Below, piece by piece: positions 8,953 to 17,636 of a DNA stretch of 64,000 nt. Each line of letters opens with the position of its first letter. Position 1 is the stretch's first letter. Made by a program: the position numbers and the translations under genes. Source of the stretch: Pseudooceanicola batsensis HTCC2597 (lineage in GTDB: Bacteria > Pseudomonadota > Alphaproteobacteria > Rhodobacterales > Rhodobacteraceae); contig NZ_CH724131.1 in NCBI RefSeq assembly GCF_000152725.1, positions 219,015-283,014 on the forward strand, given 5' to 3'. Below the pieces are notes generated by a model that made no database searches, was not told the DNA's origin, and worked only from the letters and a program-made list of their open reading frames with translations.

Positions 8953-10986
8953 TCAGATCATGTCACGCGGTATGGTCTCGTTCCAGCTGAGGCAGCGCAC
9001 GCGCGCGCCGCCCTCCCAGGCGTCGAGTTCGGCCGTCAGATAGAAGTTGTCGCGATCCGAGGTCAGCCGCGTCCGGGTCCGCGTCTCGATCTTCCAGTCG
9101 CCGCGTTCCAGCGTGCGCACCCATTCCGTCTCGCCCGTGGGCGAGGTGAAATCTCCGGGACGGGCGCCGTACCGCTCGACCGCGCGGGCGCCCGTGGTCA
9201 GATCGATGTCGTCCAGCCGCATCACGCCGCGATCGTCGGTCACGCGCAGTTCGGTCCAGCGGCGGCCGAGGTCCTGCCGGATCATCCATTCATGCTCCGG
9301 CGGCGCAAGCGAAGTGACCCTGGGTCCGGGCGCCTGCACCGGTTCTCCGAATTCGGGGACGGTGGCATCCGGGTCCGCCGGGCGGCAGGGCAGCGTCAAG
9401 GCGCTCTTTTCGGTACGGATGGTCAGGCGCACCGGCTCGGGCGGCGTCCAGGCCAGCGGCCAGTAGACCGTCGAGATCGACAGGCGCACGCGGTGTCCCT
9501 TGGGGATCCGCTGCGCGATATAGCACAGCGGCACCCGCACCCGGTAGAAACGACCCGGCTCCAGTTCCCCGGGATGGTCGCGGCTGCCGTGGTGGGTGAG
9601 GTTGAGCATGCCGTATGTGACCCGCGTCACCTGGTGATCGGGGCGCATGTCCGACAGACGCACGGCCACCATGGCGACGGGGCGGTCGCTGGCGAGTTCC
9701 AGTTCGACCTCCGGCGCGCCCAGAAGTTCCATGTCCTCTTCCAGCGGATCGGTCTGGAACACCAGCGCGCCGCCGTCGTCCGCGCGCTGGTCGCCCGCCA
9801 GGTCCGGGCCGTTGGCGTAAGAGCACCATTTTCCGGAGTGCAGCCCGAGCGTCACCGGCGACTGCACGTCCAGGTCGACCTCGGGCTCGCCCTCAGCGGG
9901 GTCCGGACCCTCGAACCGAAGGGTGCGGCCCTCGGCGATGACATAGCGTTCTCGGTGGATATCCGGCGCGGGCCAGGTGCCTTCGGTCACCCATCTGCCG
10001 GGCCGCATGTCGTATTCGGGGTTGGGCGGGGCGCTGTCCTGCATCCAGGCGCAGATCATCGGGTCCTCGTCGACGCCGGTGTCGATGCCCTTCAGCCAGC
10101 GGTCCCACCAGCGCAGCAGTTCGGACAGGAAGTCGATCGCCGGGCCGGGGCGGCCGAAGTGGGGGTAGATGTGCCCCCATGGCCCGACCAGCCCCTTTCG
10201 CGGCACGTCGAGATGCTCCATCAGGCGGAAGACGGAATTGGTGTAGCCGTCCGCCCAGCCGCTGACGGCGAAGACCGGCACCTTTATCGCGGAGTAGTCC
10301 TCGCGCACCGAGCCGTGGCGCCAGTAGGCATCTCTGCGCTGGTGCTGCAGCCAGGTCTTCAGCCACAGGCCCGAGCCGTCGAGCCGCTCCAGCCACATGT
10401 CGCGCCAGCGCTCTCCCACCAGCGCGGGATCGGGCGGCATGGTATTGTAGGAGAACATGACCGAGGACCAGCTGAGGTTGTCGCCCAGCAGGCAGCCGCC
10501 CATGTGGTGGATGTCGTCGGAATAACGGTCGTCGGTCGAGGACATGGTGACCACCGCCTTCAGCGGCTCGGGCTGGAGCGCGGCGATCTGAAGTCCGTTG
10601 AAGCCGCCCCAGGAGATGCCCATCATTCCGATATTGCCGTCGCACCAGGGCTGATCGGCGATCCAGTGCAGCGCCGCCACCCCGTCGTCCAGTTCGCTCT
10701 GGAGGTATTCGTCGGTCAGCACCCCCTCGCTCTCGCCGCTGCCGCGGATGTCGAGCCGCACACAGGCATAGCCGTGACCGGCAAGATAGGGATGCGTATG
10801 TTCGTCCCGCACCGAGGTGCCGAAACGCTTGCGGTAGGGTATGTATTCCAGGATCGCCGGCACCGGATGCCGCCCGGATCCCTTGGGCCGCCAGATCCGG
10901 GCCGCCAGGTGCAGCCCGTCCGTGACGGGGATGAACACGTTCTCTTCCTCGATGATCTCCTGCGGAAATTCGCGAATGGTCTTCAT
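8953..10986 (-). CDS. CocE/NonD family (X-Pro dipeptidyl-peptidase S15-like) hydrolase
   Basis: A 677-residue serine hydrolase. The N-terminal alpha/beta-hydrolase domain has the nucleophile elbow GISWGG (Ser125), the acid in SGWADGY (Asp246) and the base in GPWGHIYP (His272). The C-terminal part (from about residue 360) is the jelly-roll domain of the S15/CocE family. These enzymes cleave acyl or peptide bonds in small substrates, such as X-Pro dipeptides, cephalosporin acyl groups and cocaine ester. There is no signal peptide, so it is probably cytoplasmic. AGGAGG precedes the ATG. The gene starts 35 bp after the ATP-grasp gene on the same strand, forming a two-gene operon under a perfect EcfG-type promoter. 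The substrate is unknown; pairing with an amide-forming ligase suggests it handles a related amide or peptide. Confidence 0.85.
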   Translation of the reverse strand: MKTIREFPQEIIEEENVFIPVTDGLHLAARIWRPKGSGRHPVPAILEYIPYRKRFGTSVRDEHTHPYLAGHGYACVRLDIRGSGESEGVLTDEYLQSELDDGVAALHWIADQPWCDGNIGMMGISWGGFNGLQIAALQPEPLKAVVTMSSTDDRYSDDIHHMGGCLLGDNLSWSSVMFSYNTMPPDPALVGERWRDMWLERLDGSGLWLKTWLQHQRRDAYWRHGSVREDYSAIKVPVFAVSGWADGYTNSVFRLMEHLDVPRKGLVGPWGHIYPHFGRPGPAIDFLSELLRWWDRWLKGIDTGVDEDPMICAWMQDSAPPNPEYDMRPGRWVTEGTWPAPDIHRERYVIAEGRTLRFEGPDPAEGEPEVDLDVQSPVTLGLHSGKWCSYANGPDLAGDQRADDGGALVFQTDPLEEDMELLGAPEVELELASDRPVAMVAVRLSDMRPDHQVTRVTYGMLNLTHHGSRDHPGELEPGRFYRVRVPLCYIAQRIPKGHRVRLSISTVYWPLAWTPPEPVRLTIRTEKSALTLPCRPADPDATVPEFGEPVQAPGPRVTSLAPPEHEWMIRQDLGRRWTELRVTDDRGVMRLDDIDLTTGARAVERYGARPGDFTSPTGETEWVRTLERGDWKIETRTRTRLTSDRDNFYLTAELDAWEGGARVRCLSWNETIPRDMI

Positions 10987-11021
10987 CTCGCCTCCTGGCC
11001 TGATCGTGTGTCGGCGGGGTC

Positions 11022-12368
11022 TCAGCGCACGCGGTGGCGCGGCATCGGCTGGATCATGAAAGCCAGCGAGTCCCGGCAGCGGTCATGGGCATCCTCGATG
11101 AACTCGGCGTCCCGGCCACCGAGAAAGATGTCCATCAGCTCGAAGGAATAGCTGTCCTGATCGGCGAGATCGGCAAGGTTCTGATTCTCCTCGACCAGGA
11201 TCTGGACCACGATATCGGGCAGGAGGGCGCGTAGGCGGTCGATCTCGTCCTCGCGCGGGACGCGGCGTACGATGCCGTTCGCCTCGTGGCTGCGCACCAT
11301 GAACTTGGCCGCCATCGGGCTGGTGCCCTTGCGCGCCGGGGCGTCGGGCGTCTGGCCGAGGGCCAGCTGGATCGCCTGCTTGTGATGCGTGCAGCCGTCG
11401 ACCATCTCGAAGAGCGGCGAATGCGACTTCGACAGGCGCGGATTGATCTCGAGCAGGTTCAGCCGGCCCGAATCCGGGTCGTGAAAGAATTCGACGTTGA
11501 AAGGGCCGTTGTCGAACTCCACCTGCCTGAGCACCTTCTCGACCTGCTCGCGCCCTGCCTCGATGACCGTCTCCGGCAGTTCGGCGGGATAATGATAGCT
11601 CGACAGGCTCGACATGTGCTTGCCGGTGCGCCGCGTCTCGATCGTGCCATAGGCGGTGGCCTTGCCGTCGTGGACGTAGCCCTCGATGGTGAACAGCTGC
11701 TCTTCGGTGATCAGCTCCTCGGCGATGGCATAGTTGCCGTCGACATTGTCCGGCGGGCGCACGCCGTCCGAGAGATGCGCCAGGAAGGCGTTGAAGGGCT
11801 CTCCGTAGCGGTGGATGGCCTGACGGCAGGCATGAAGGGCGCGGCCGTATTCCGAGGGTTCGCGCACGCGGAAGCCCAGCATCGAGGAATGTCCCTTGAC
11901 CGGTTTCAGCCAGAAGGGGAACTTCATCGGCGGCTTGTCGGCGGCGTCCAGCGCGAAGGGATTGACCGCCCGCACCTCGGGCGTCTTTTCCGGCATCACC
12001 TCGCGCTGGCTTTCGCGCATCCAGAACTTGTGTTCGCAGCGAGCGACCGCCTCGGGCGAGGCGCCCGTCAGCCCGTAGTGGCGGCACAGCAGGCTGACCA
12101 CCGCGGTCACCGGGAAATCCAGATGGCCGACGATCGCATCCGGCGGACGGTCGAAGCCGTCGATGATGGCGCGCGCCTTGTCATAGAGCGCGTCGAAATC
12201 GAACGTGCCCCGGTGCGGCTGCACATCGGTGCGATGCAGAACCTGCTCGAGCTGCCAGTCCTCGGCTTCCGGCACGCGGCCGATCATCGCCTGATGGAAG
12301 TCGTCGGATCCGACGATGCAGACGAGTTTTCTCTTGCGCGATCCAGTCGCTGCGGGTCGTTTTGCCAT
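11022..12368 (-). CDS. ATP-grasp domain protein (putative carboxylate-amine ligase)
   Basis: A 448-residue protein. Residues 1-110 resemble the N-terminal domain of ATP-grasp ligases (KRKLVCIVGSDD). The ATP-grasp core runs from about 115 to 320, with PFWLKPVKGHSS (Lys155 region) and the metal/ATP motif LEINPR (306-311). The C-terminal ~120 residues are family-specific. ATP-grasp enzymes activate a carboxylate as acyl phosphate and join it to an amine, thiol or similar acceptor. The start at 12368 is set by GGAGGG upstream; the longer frame would run through the promoter. It is the first gene of a two-gene operon with the CocE-type hydrolase, behind a perfect EcfG-type promoter. I cannot name the product. 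Confidence 0.78.
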   Translation of the reverse strand: MAKRPAATGSRKRKLVCIVGSDDFHQAMIGRVPEAEDWQLEQVLHRTDVQPHRGTFDFDALYDKARAIIDGFDRPPDAIVGHLDFPVTAVVSLLCRHYGLTGASPEAVARCEHKFWMRESQREVMPEKTPEVRAVNPFALDAADKPPMKFPFWLKPVKGHSSMLGFRVREPSEYGRALHACRQAIHRYGEPFNAFLAHLSDGVRPPDNVDGNYAIAEELITEEQLFTIEGYVHDGKATAYGTIETRRTGKHMSSLSSYHYPAELPETVIEAGREQVEKVLRQVEFDNGPFNVEFFHDPDSGRLNLLEINPRLSKSHSPLFEMVDGCTHHKQAIQLALGQTPDAPARKGTSPMAAKFMVRSHEANGIVRRVPREDEIDRLRALLPDIVVQILVEENQNLADLADQDSYSFELMDIFLGGRDAEFIEDAHDRCRDSLAFMIQPMPRHRVR

Positions 12369-12409
12369 TTGGATTCCCTCCGGTAGGGGCGTCAGCCCAG
12401 TGCACGCAA

Positions 12410-12435
12410 AACGGCACCGGCCCCTCTCGCGTTCC
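12410..12435 (-). promoter_or_regulatory. EcfG-type general-stress promoter of the ATP-grasp/CocE operon
   Basis: Minus strand GGAAC (12435-12431), 17-bp spacer, CGTT (12413-12410): both elements match the EcfG consensus exactly. It lies 41 bp before the start codon at 12368. This is the best such site in the window. Confidence 0.62.
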
Positions 12436-12483
12436 GAGGTCGGTGCTCGGCAACGCGTTTTTCCGCTGCCTGCCCTTTTGGCT

Positions 12484-12508
12484 GGAACATGCGGCCGCCC
12501 GGGCTGTT
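12484..12508 (+). promoter_or_regulatory. EcfG-like promoter before the YciF-like gene
   Basis: GGAAC (12484-12488), 16-bp spacer, TGTT (12505-12508); the start codon is 75 bp downstream at 12584. It faces away from the perfect site at 12410-12435, so one short intergenic region would feed both directions. Confidence 0.4.
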
Positions 12509-12583
12509 TCCGCCCCGACAGACACGGGCGCCGGGCCCCCGGCGACCCGCCGGCATCCAATGCCAGAAGCGATGGAGGTACCC

Positions 12584-13069
12584 ATGCAAACCGACAGTCT
12601 GAAAGCGCTCTATTTCACCGAACTGCAGGAGGCCGCCTCGTTCGAGGCACAGTTCGCCGAGGCGCTGCCCCGTTTCGCCGAGAAAGCCAACGATCCGTCC
12701 CTGCGCGAGGTCCTGTCCGACGACATGCCCGCGGCGCGCCGGCACGCGCAACAGCTGAGCGGTCTGCTCGAGATGCACGAGGTCGCCGACCGCGGCCACA
12801 CTGACGGCTCGATGCGGGCGATCCTGCGCGAAGCCCTCGACTGGGTGGAAGACATCGCCGACCCGGCAGTGCGGGATGCGGCGCTGATCGCGTCGGTCCA
12901 GCGCATCCTGCACTATGGCATGGCGGTCCACGGCTCGCTCGCCGGCTGGGCACGACAGCTGGACCTTGCCGACCGGGAAACCCTGGAAGCGGCGGTCGAG
13001 GAAGCGCGCGGTGCCGATGCCCGGCTGACCGAGATCGCGCAAGGCAAGGTCAACGCCGAGGCGGCCTGA
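12584..13069 (+). CDS. YciE/YciF-like ferritin-fold protein (DUF892)
   Basis: A 161-residue all-helical protein. The opening LKALYFTELQEAASFEAQFAEALPRFAE is shared in pattern with the DUF892 (YciF) family, a ferritin-like four-helix bundle. Acidic and His residues along the helices (for example HAQQLSGLLEMHE) fit a di-iron-type site. Some members are induced by osmotic or general stress, but the activity is not established. The start at 12584 has GGAGG 7 bp upstream; the in-frame ATG at 12572 lies inside that site. The NDUFA9-like gene begins 12 bp downstream, so they form an operon. An EcfG-like promoter precedes it. Confidence 0.8.
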   Translation: MQTDSLKALYFTELQEAASFEAQFAEALPRFAEKANDPSLREVLSDDMPAARRHAQQLSGLLEMHEVADRGHTDGSMRAILREALDWVEDIADPAVRDAALIASVQRILHYGMAVHGSLAGWARQLDLADRETLEAAVEEARGADARLTEIAQGKVNAEAA

Positions 13070-13081
13070 CCGGGCAGAGCA

Positions 13082-13997
13082 ATGGCCCGCTTCACCGTCT
13101 TCGGCGGCACCGGGTTTCTCGGCAGCCGCATCGTCCGCCACCTGGTGCGCGACGGGCACCAGGTGCGTGTCGCGGCCCGCCACCCGGAGCATGTCGCCGC
13201 GGCGGAGAATATCACGCCGGTCCGGGCCGACATCCGGCGCCCCGACACGCTCGAGCCGGCGCTGGACGGGGCCGAGGGCGCGGTCAACGCCGTCAGTCTC
13301 TATGTCGAGCATGGCGGAACCACATTCGATGCGATCCATGTCGAGGGGGCCGCCCGGCTGGCGGAGGCGGCGCGAGAGGCCGGGCTTTGCCGATACATTC
13401 ATGTTTCCGGGATCGGTGCCGACGCCGGCTCCTCCGATGCCTTCATCCGGTCGCGAGGCCGGGGCGAGGCGGCCGTGCGCGCCGCCTGCCCCTTCGTGGC
13501 CATCGTGCGCCCCTCGGTCATGGTCGGAGGGGACGATCCCATCCGCGCGACGATCCTCGGCCTGACCCGGTTCCAGCCCCTCTTTCCCCTCTTCGGCAAC
13601 GGAGACACCCGGTTGCAGCCGGTGCATCGCGACGATGTCGCCCGGGCCATCGGGCGGCTGCTGACCGGGGCGCAGCCGCGTCCCCTCTACGAATTCGGCG
13701 GCCCGGAAAGCTATGCCTATGCCGAGCTCGTGCACCGTGTGGCCAAGGCAGGCGTTCGGCGTGTCCTGGACCCTTCCGGTGCCCTTCGCGCTCTGGCAGG
13801 GCCTTGCCGCCCTGGCCGAACGCCTGCCCTCGGCTCCGATCACGCGCGCGCAGGTGGCGCTGATGCGGGGCGGCAACACCGCATCGCCCGATCTGCCCGG
13901 CCTGACCGATCTGGGCATCACCCCGAGGGACATCATCGCCGACCTCGAGCGGCGGGGACGGGTCGACCAGCCGGGTCCGGACGACACCGGCCGGTGA
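13082..13997 (+). pseudogene. NDUFA9-like NAD(P)-binding atypical SDR, interrupted by a +1 frameshift
   Basis: The first ~230 codons encode a Rossmann reductase related to complex I NDUFA9 and NmrA-type proteins, beginning MARFTVFGGTGFLGSRIVRH with the GGTGFLG nucleotide motif. The expected C-terminus (LPVPFALWQGLAALAERLP onward to the stop at 13997) is in the next frame. The switch lies at 13763-13775; removing one C from CCC at 13771-13773 joins the reading as VLDLPVPFALW and gives a 304-residue protein of normal family length. In the unshifted frame reading runs on past the gene with no homology. The start is 12 bp after the YciF-like gene. Either a recent pseudogene or a base-calling error in a C run; the protein would be a stress-linked reductase of unknown substrate. 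Confidence 0.8.
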
Positions 13998-14002
13998 AAA
14001 CC

Positions 14003-15367
14003 CTATCCCCGGCGCATCCACAGCCGGGTCACCACCCAGAGCGCCACGCCGATGCCGATCAGCACGGTGGCGATGGTGTATTGCGACGGATCGCGGCCTG
14101 TCCATGGCCCCACCAGAAAGGCACAGGTCACGGCGCCCGCCACGGCCACCCAGACCGGGGTCCGGAAATGCGGGTGATCGACCTTGTCGCGCTTCAGGAC
14201 CAGCACCGCGATATTGACCACCGTGAAGACGCCCAGCAGCAGCAGCGCGGTGGTGCCGCCCAGTTCCGGCACGGCGCCCACGAAGGTGATCAGCCCGGCG
14301 GCCAGCAGCGTGGTGAAGATGATCGCGGTGGTGGGGGTCTGCCGCGCGCGGTTCACCTTGCCCAGCACCTTGGGCAGCACGCCCTCCTCGCTCATGCCAT
14401 AGACCAGCCGGCTGGCCATCAGCAGGTTGATCAGGGCCGAATTGCCGACGGCGATCATCGTGATCAGGCCGAAGATCCATGGCGGAAAGCCGGGAGCGCC
14501 CGCCTCGACCACCTTCAGCAGCGGCGTGTCCCCTTCCGCCAGTTCGTCGACCGGCACGATGGAAATCGCGACGATGGACACCACCAGATAGAGCAGCGCG
14601 GCGATGGCCAGCCCTCCGAAGAGCATCTTGGGGAAGGTCCGGCCCGGCCGCTTGGTCTCTTCGGCCATGTTGACGGAATCCTCGAACCCGACCATGGCGA
14701 AGAAGGCCAGTGTCGTGCCGGCGATGACCGGCCAGAAGATGCCCTCTTCCCGGTCGCCGAAGTCGAAGGCCTTGGCAATGTCGGCCTCGCCCGCGCCGAA
14801 GACCATCATGCCGATCACGACGATGATGATCAGCCCGGTCAGCTCGATGCAGGTGAAGACCGCGTTGACCATCACGCTCTCCCCGACCCCGCGCATGTTG
14901 ATCAGGGCGATGACGGCGACAAAGCCCAGCCCGATCAGCGTGACCGCCCACCCCCCGAGGTCGAGCGCGAAGCCGTTCGAGAAGTTCTCGGCAAAGGCGC
15001 GGGCGGCGGTGGAGGACGAGGTCAGGCCCGAAGACATGACGGCGAAGGCCACGAGAAAGGTGACGAAGTGGATGCCGAACGCCTTTTCTGTATAGAGCGC
15101 GGCGCCGGCAGCCTTGGGATACTTGGTCACCAGTTCGAGATAGCTGCAGGCCGTCAGGGCCGCGACGACGAAGGCAACGAGGAAGGGCAGCCAGACGATG
15201 CCTCCCACCTCTGCCGCCACCTTGCCGGTCAGGGCGTAGATCCCCGTTCCCAGGACATCGCCGACGATGAAGAGAAGCAGCAGTCCGGGGCCGATGGCGC
15301 GCTTGAGCTTGCCGTCGTCCGCGCCCGGCTCCTCCGGTCCGGTCTCGGTCACTCCGCCGGCGCTCAC
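14003..15367 (-). CDS. APC family amino acid permease
   Basis: A 454-residue integral membrane protein with about 12 hydrophobic segments. After a hydrophilic acidic N-terminus (about 20 residues), TM1 carries the APC motif GDVLGTGIYALTG. A later loop has the family segment MVGFEDSVNMAEETKRP, typical of cationic amino acid transporter (CAT)-type members. Length is within the family range. The start is a GTG at 15367 with a weak GA-rich ribosome site, so a slightly different start is possible. It is convergent with the frameshifted reductase gene, 5 bp apart, and has a long non-coding region upstream. Likely substrate class: amino acids or related amines; no finer call is justified. Confidence 0.85.
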   Translation of the reverse strand: MSAGGVTETGPEEPGADDGKLKRAIGPGLLLLFIVGDVLGTGIYALTGKVAAEVGGIVWLPFLVAFVVAALTACSYLELVTKYPKAAGAALYTEKAFGIHFVTFLVAFAVMSSGLTSSSTAARAFAENFSNGFALDLGGWAVTLIGLGFVAVIALINMRGVGESVMVNAVFTCIELTGLIIIVVIGMMVFGAGEADIAKAFDFGDREEGIFWPVIAGTTLAFFAMVGFEDSVNMAEETKRPGRTFPKMLFGGLAIAALLYLVVSIVAISIVPVDELAEGDTPLLKVVEAGAPGFPPWIFGLITMIAVGNSALINLLMASRLVYGMSEEGVLPKVLGKVNRARQTPTTAIIFTTLLAAGLITFVGAVPELGGTTALLLLGVFTVVNIAVLVLKRDKVDHPHFRTPVWVAVAGAVTCAFLVGPWTGRDPSQYTIATVLIGIGVALWVVTRLWMRRG

Positions 15368-15905
15368 GTCGCGCCCTCGGGCGCGGGCGTCGGGGAAAGC
15401 CGCGATCGATCACGCCGGGGCAACAGGATCGCCGGGCCAGGCAGAGCCCGGACGTCCCCCGCCCCCGGCCCTCCCCGTTCGTGCAACTCTCCGGGCGGGT
15501 GCACGATGAAACGGAGGCAGTGAACGATCCAAGCGGGGCGCGGCAGTGCCAGTCTGCGCGCCGGGGCGGCGCCACCCGTCGAGGCCGCCGGGCGGCCGGC
15601 AAGTTCGGTGCTTCGGGCAAAGTCGCGCCGGGAGGGCCGAGGCCTGCAGCTCGGAAGCCATTTCAATCCGAACGGCCGGCCGCCTCGCCCGGCCCCCGCG
15701 AGGACGGGGCTTGAGACGTGCAATCTAGCGGGTAGAGGATGGGGCCGTGAAAGAAAGAGGCGCTGCGGCGCAGGCCGGGGCGCGGTCCGTGAGAAATCCG
15801 AGGTGGCTCTGACCATGGCACCGGCCCTCCTTTCAGGGCAACCGGCGATCCCGAGCCCTGGTTCCCGCCAAGCGCCACAGGCGAGACAGAAAGTCCGCAA
15901 GCCCG
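15368..15905. other. 538-bp non-coding region
   Basis: This lies between the amino acid permease start and the 3' end of the DUF6894 gene. I found no convincing gene: open frames on both strands have Arg/Pro-rich products without domains. On the minus strand there is a GGAAC at 15865-15861 with GGTT 17 bp further (15843-15840), an imperfect EcfG-like pair nearly 500 bp from the permease start, so probably not its promoter. A short regulatory RNA cannot be excluded. Confidence 0.5.
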
Positions 15906-16136
15906 CTAATCTATCCAGCCCTCGACCAGCGCCAGACTCGCCTGGAAGATCGGCCTGCGATCCGAATCCCGGACCGTCACCGATACCGAGCAGGCCTTTT
16001 CGTCGGGAAAGACATCTCCGGCGATCGGTGCGAGTACCGCAAGCGCCTCGGCCCGGGCCTCGTCGCGGTCCGCCAGCTCGGTGCCGATGTCGTCGCGGCT
16101 GTGCTCTCCATTCGTGACATCGAAGTAGAATCGCAT
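15906..16136 (-). CDS. DUF6894 family small protein
   Basis: A 76-residue protein starting MRFYFDVTNGEHSRDDIGTE, the characteristic opening of DUF6894 proteins (often annotated hypothetical in Rhizobiales and Rhodobacterales). The body is acidic and mixed alpha/beta; it ends LALVEGWID. AAGGAGG lies about 8 bp before the ATG, a strong ribosome site. It is 37 bp downstream of the Crp/Fnr gene on the same strand and could be the third gene of that operon. The intergenic segment carries an 11-mer, AATTGTTGGTT (16155-16165), also found upstream of the kinase-like gene. Function unknown. Confidence 0.75.
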   Translation of the reverse strand: MRFYFDVTNGEHSRDDIGTELADRDEARAEALAVLAPIAGDVFPDEKACSVSVTVRDSDRRPIFQASLALVEGWID

Positions 16137-16173
16137 GTCGGACGCCTCCTTGAAAATTGTTGGTTCCCGGCTT

Positions 16174-16911
16174 TCAGTCCCCGCTGTCCGCGGCCTCGCC
16201 GAGATGCAGATAATCCCCCTCGAACTGGGCGAATTCGCGGATCCGCCGGATGTCCGGCAGGGCGACGCGGCTGTCTTGGACCGTCACCAGTTCCTTCTTG
16301 CGCAGCCCCGACAGCACCCGTTGCGCATGGACCGAGGAGATCCCGAGGATATCGGCCAACTCCTCCTGGGTCAGCGGCAGCAGGGCGCCGTGCATCCGGT
16401 CCACTGCGTTCAGCCGGGCATGGACCTCGCAGAACAGGTGCGCCATCTGCTGATCGGCCCGCCGCCGCCCCATGTTGACCAGCCATTCCCGCAGGATCGC
16501 CTCGTCCACCAGCGTGGACCAGAACAGGGCCCGGCGGATCCGCGGGTGGTTGTCGAGCAGGTCGTCGATCGTCCGGCGGGAGATCTTCACCAGCCGGCAA
16601 TCGGTCAACGTGCCGATGCTGTGATCCATGCGGCCCAGGATCGCGACATGCAGGTCGCAGATGTCACCGGGCAGCATCAGGGCGACGATGGCCCGCTTGC
16701 CGTTCGGCAGCACCTTGTACCGGCACACCATGCCGCTGAGCACGAGATGCACGTTCTGCGGATCCTCGCCGTGCTGGATCAGATCCTCGCGGGCGTCCAG
16801 CTCGAACGGGTCCGCGATGACCTGGTCGAGCCGCCGGAGATCTTCCGGATCGAGCGGTCCGGCATTCCAGAGTTTCCGCGCAAGGACGTTCTCGTTCGGG
16901 GTGTGTGTCAT
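16174..16911 (-). CDS. Crp/Fnr family transcriptional regulator
   Basis: A 245-residue regulator. Residues about 25-145 form the cyclic-nucleotide-binding-type beta roll, including LVLSGMVCRYKVLPNGKRAIVALMLPGD split across the effector pocket. A dimerisation helix follows. The C-terminal winged helix-turn-helix contains LTQEELADILGISSVHAQRVL (about 175-196). There is no N-terminal Cys cluster as in oxygen-sensing FNR, and the cAMP-contact residues of true CRP are not evident, so the effector is unknown. The start overlaps the stop of the kinase-like gene by 4 bp (ATGA), so the two are translationally coupled. This suggests a joint sensory function, perhaps for redox or stress. Confidence 0.85.
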   Translation of the reverse strand: MTHTPNENVLARKLWNAGPLDPEDLRRLDQVIADPFELDAREDLIQHGEDPQNVHLVLSGMVCRYKVLPNGKRAIVALMLPGDICDLHVAILGRMDHSIGTLTDCRLVKISRRTIDDLLDNHPRIRRALFWSTLVDEAILREWLVNMGRRRADQQMAHLFCEVHARLNAVDRMHGALLPLTQEELADILGISSVHAQRVLSGLRKKELVTVQDSRVALPDIRRIREFAQFEGDYLHLGEAADSGD

Positions 16912-17552
16912 ATGGTTGCTTGGGTCATGGTCTCCACGGTCTCTGGCAGGTTAACAGGAAAATCGATCTTCATCACGGTCCCGCCGCCATCGCGGTCGGA
17001 CCATGCGGCGACACCACCCAGCTCGGCGGCGAGCGAGGCGATGATGCGGGTTCCCTGCCCGCGGCCGGCATTCTTCATTCCGTGGCCGTCATCGGTGACG
17101 CGAACCCGGCAATGATGCCCGTCGATCACGGTGACATCGATCTCGACTCTGCCGCCCTCCCCTTCGGGAAAGGCGTGTTCGATGCAATTGCTCACTGCCT
17201 CGAGCAGTATTCGCGCGGCGGTCTCGGAGGCCAGGGGCGAAAAGGGCGCGTCGGCATCGAACCGGACGTGCACCTCGATGCCGGCCTGTTCCCCGATTCG
17301 CCGCCAGAGCGGTTCCATCTCTTGCGCGAAGCCGGCCAGGTTGCCCGAGTCCGCCTCGGACAGCGCACTCTGCTGGGCGGCCACCGTCTCGATCTGGCGC
17401 AGGACTTGCGCCAGCCTTTCCCGCGCCTCGCGGTTTTCGCTCTTCGACAGCTGCTGACGCGTGAAGGATTGCAGAAGCTGGAACCCGTTGCTCATCCTGT
17501 GGCGTATCTCGGCGACCCTGAGCGTTTCCATGTTGGACGTGAAATCTTCCAT
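16908..17552 (-). CDS. HWE/HisKA_2-type histidine kinase-like ATPase without sensor domain
   Basis: A 214-residue protein. Near the N-terminus EIRHRMSNGFQLLQSF resembles the phospho-acceptor box of HisKA_2/HWE kinases (KHRVKNNLQ-like), with a candidate His. A coiled region follows, then an HATPase_c domain with the N box (SNCIEHAFPEG), the G1 box (VTDDGHGM) and a GTRIIASLAAELGG segment. There is no transmembrane, PAS or GAF sensor part, so input must come from a partner. Alphaproteobacterial general-stress kinases are of this kinase class, but a link to that pathway is only inference. The start at 17552 follows AGGGGAAGG; an in-frame ATG five codons upstream is an alternative. It overlaps the Crp/Fnr gene by 4 bp. 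Confidence 0.78.
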   Translation of the reverse strand: MEDFTSNMETLRVAEIRHRMSNGFQLLQSFTRQQLSKSENREARERLAQVLRQIETVAAQQSALSEADSGNLAGFAQEMEPLWRRIGEQAGIEVHVRFDADAPFSPLASETAARILLEAVSNCIEHAFPEGEGGRVEIDVTVIDGHHCRVRVTDDGHGMKNAGRGQGTRIIASLAAELGGVAAWSDRDGGGTVMKIDFPVNLPETVETMTQATI

Positions 17553-17622
17553 GCCTTCCCCTTTCATGCAGGTCAGAGGGATTCCTGTCCCGTATGGTGT
17601 CGGGTCGCGCACGGCCCCGTCC

Positions 17623-17636
17623 CCAACAATTGTTGG
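17623..17636. promoter_or_regulatory. perfect 14-bp palindrome CCAACAATTGTTGG upstream of the kinase/Crp operon
   Basis: The palindrome lies 71 bp before the kinase-like gene start. Its right half is part of an 11-mer (AATTGTTGGTT, 17628-17638) repeated in the same orientation at 16155-16165, before the DUF6894 gene. Perfect dyads of this size at such a place suggest an operator, possibly of the adjacent Crp/Fnr regulator, although it does not match the classical FNR or CRP consensus. Confidence 0.4.

Noticed and set aside
13998..15523. plus-strand continuation of the NDUFA9-like frame to 15523
   Set aside because: After the frameshift it reads antisense to the amino acid permease and shows only low-complexity residues.
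15840..15865. GGAAC-N17-GGTT on the minus strand
   Set aside because: Nearly 500 bp from the nearest downstream start codon and with one mismatch; not supported as the permease promoter.
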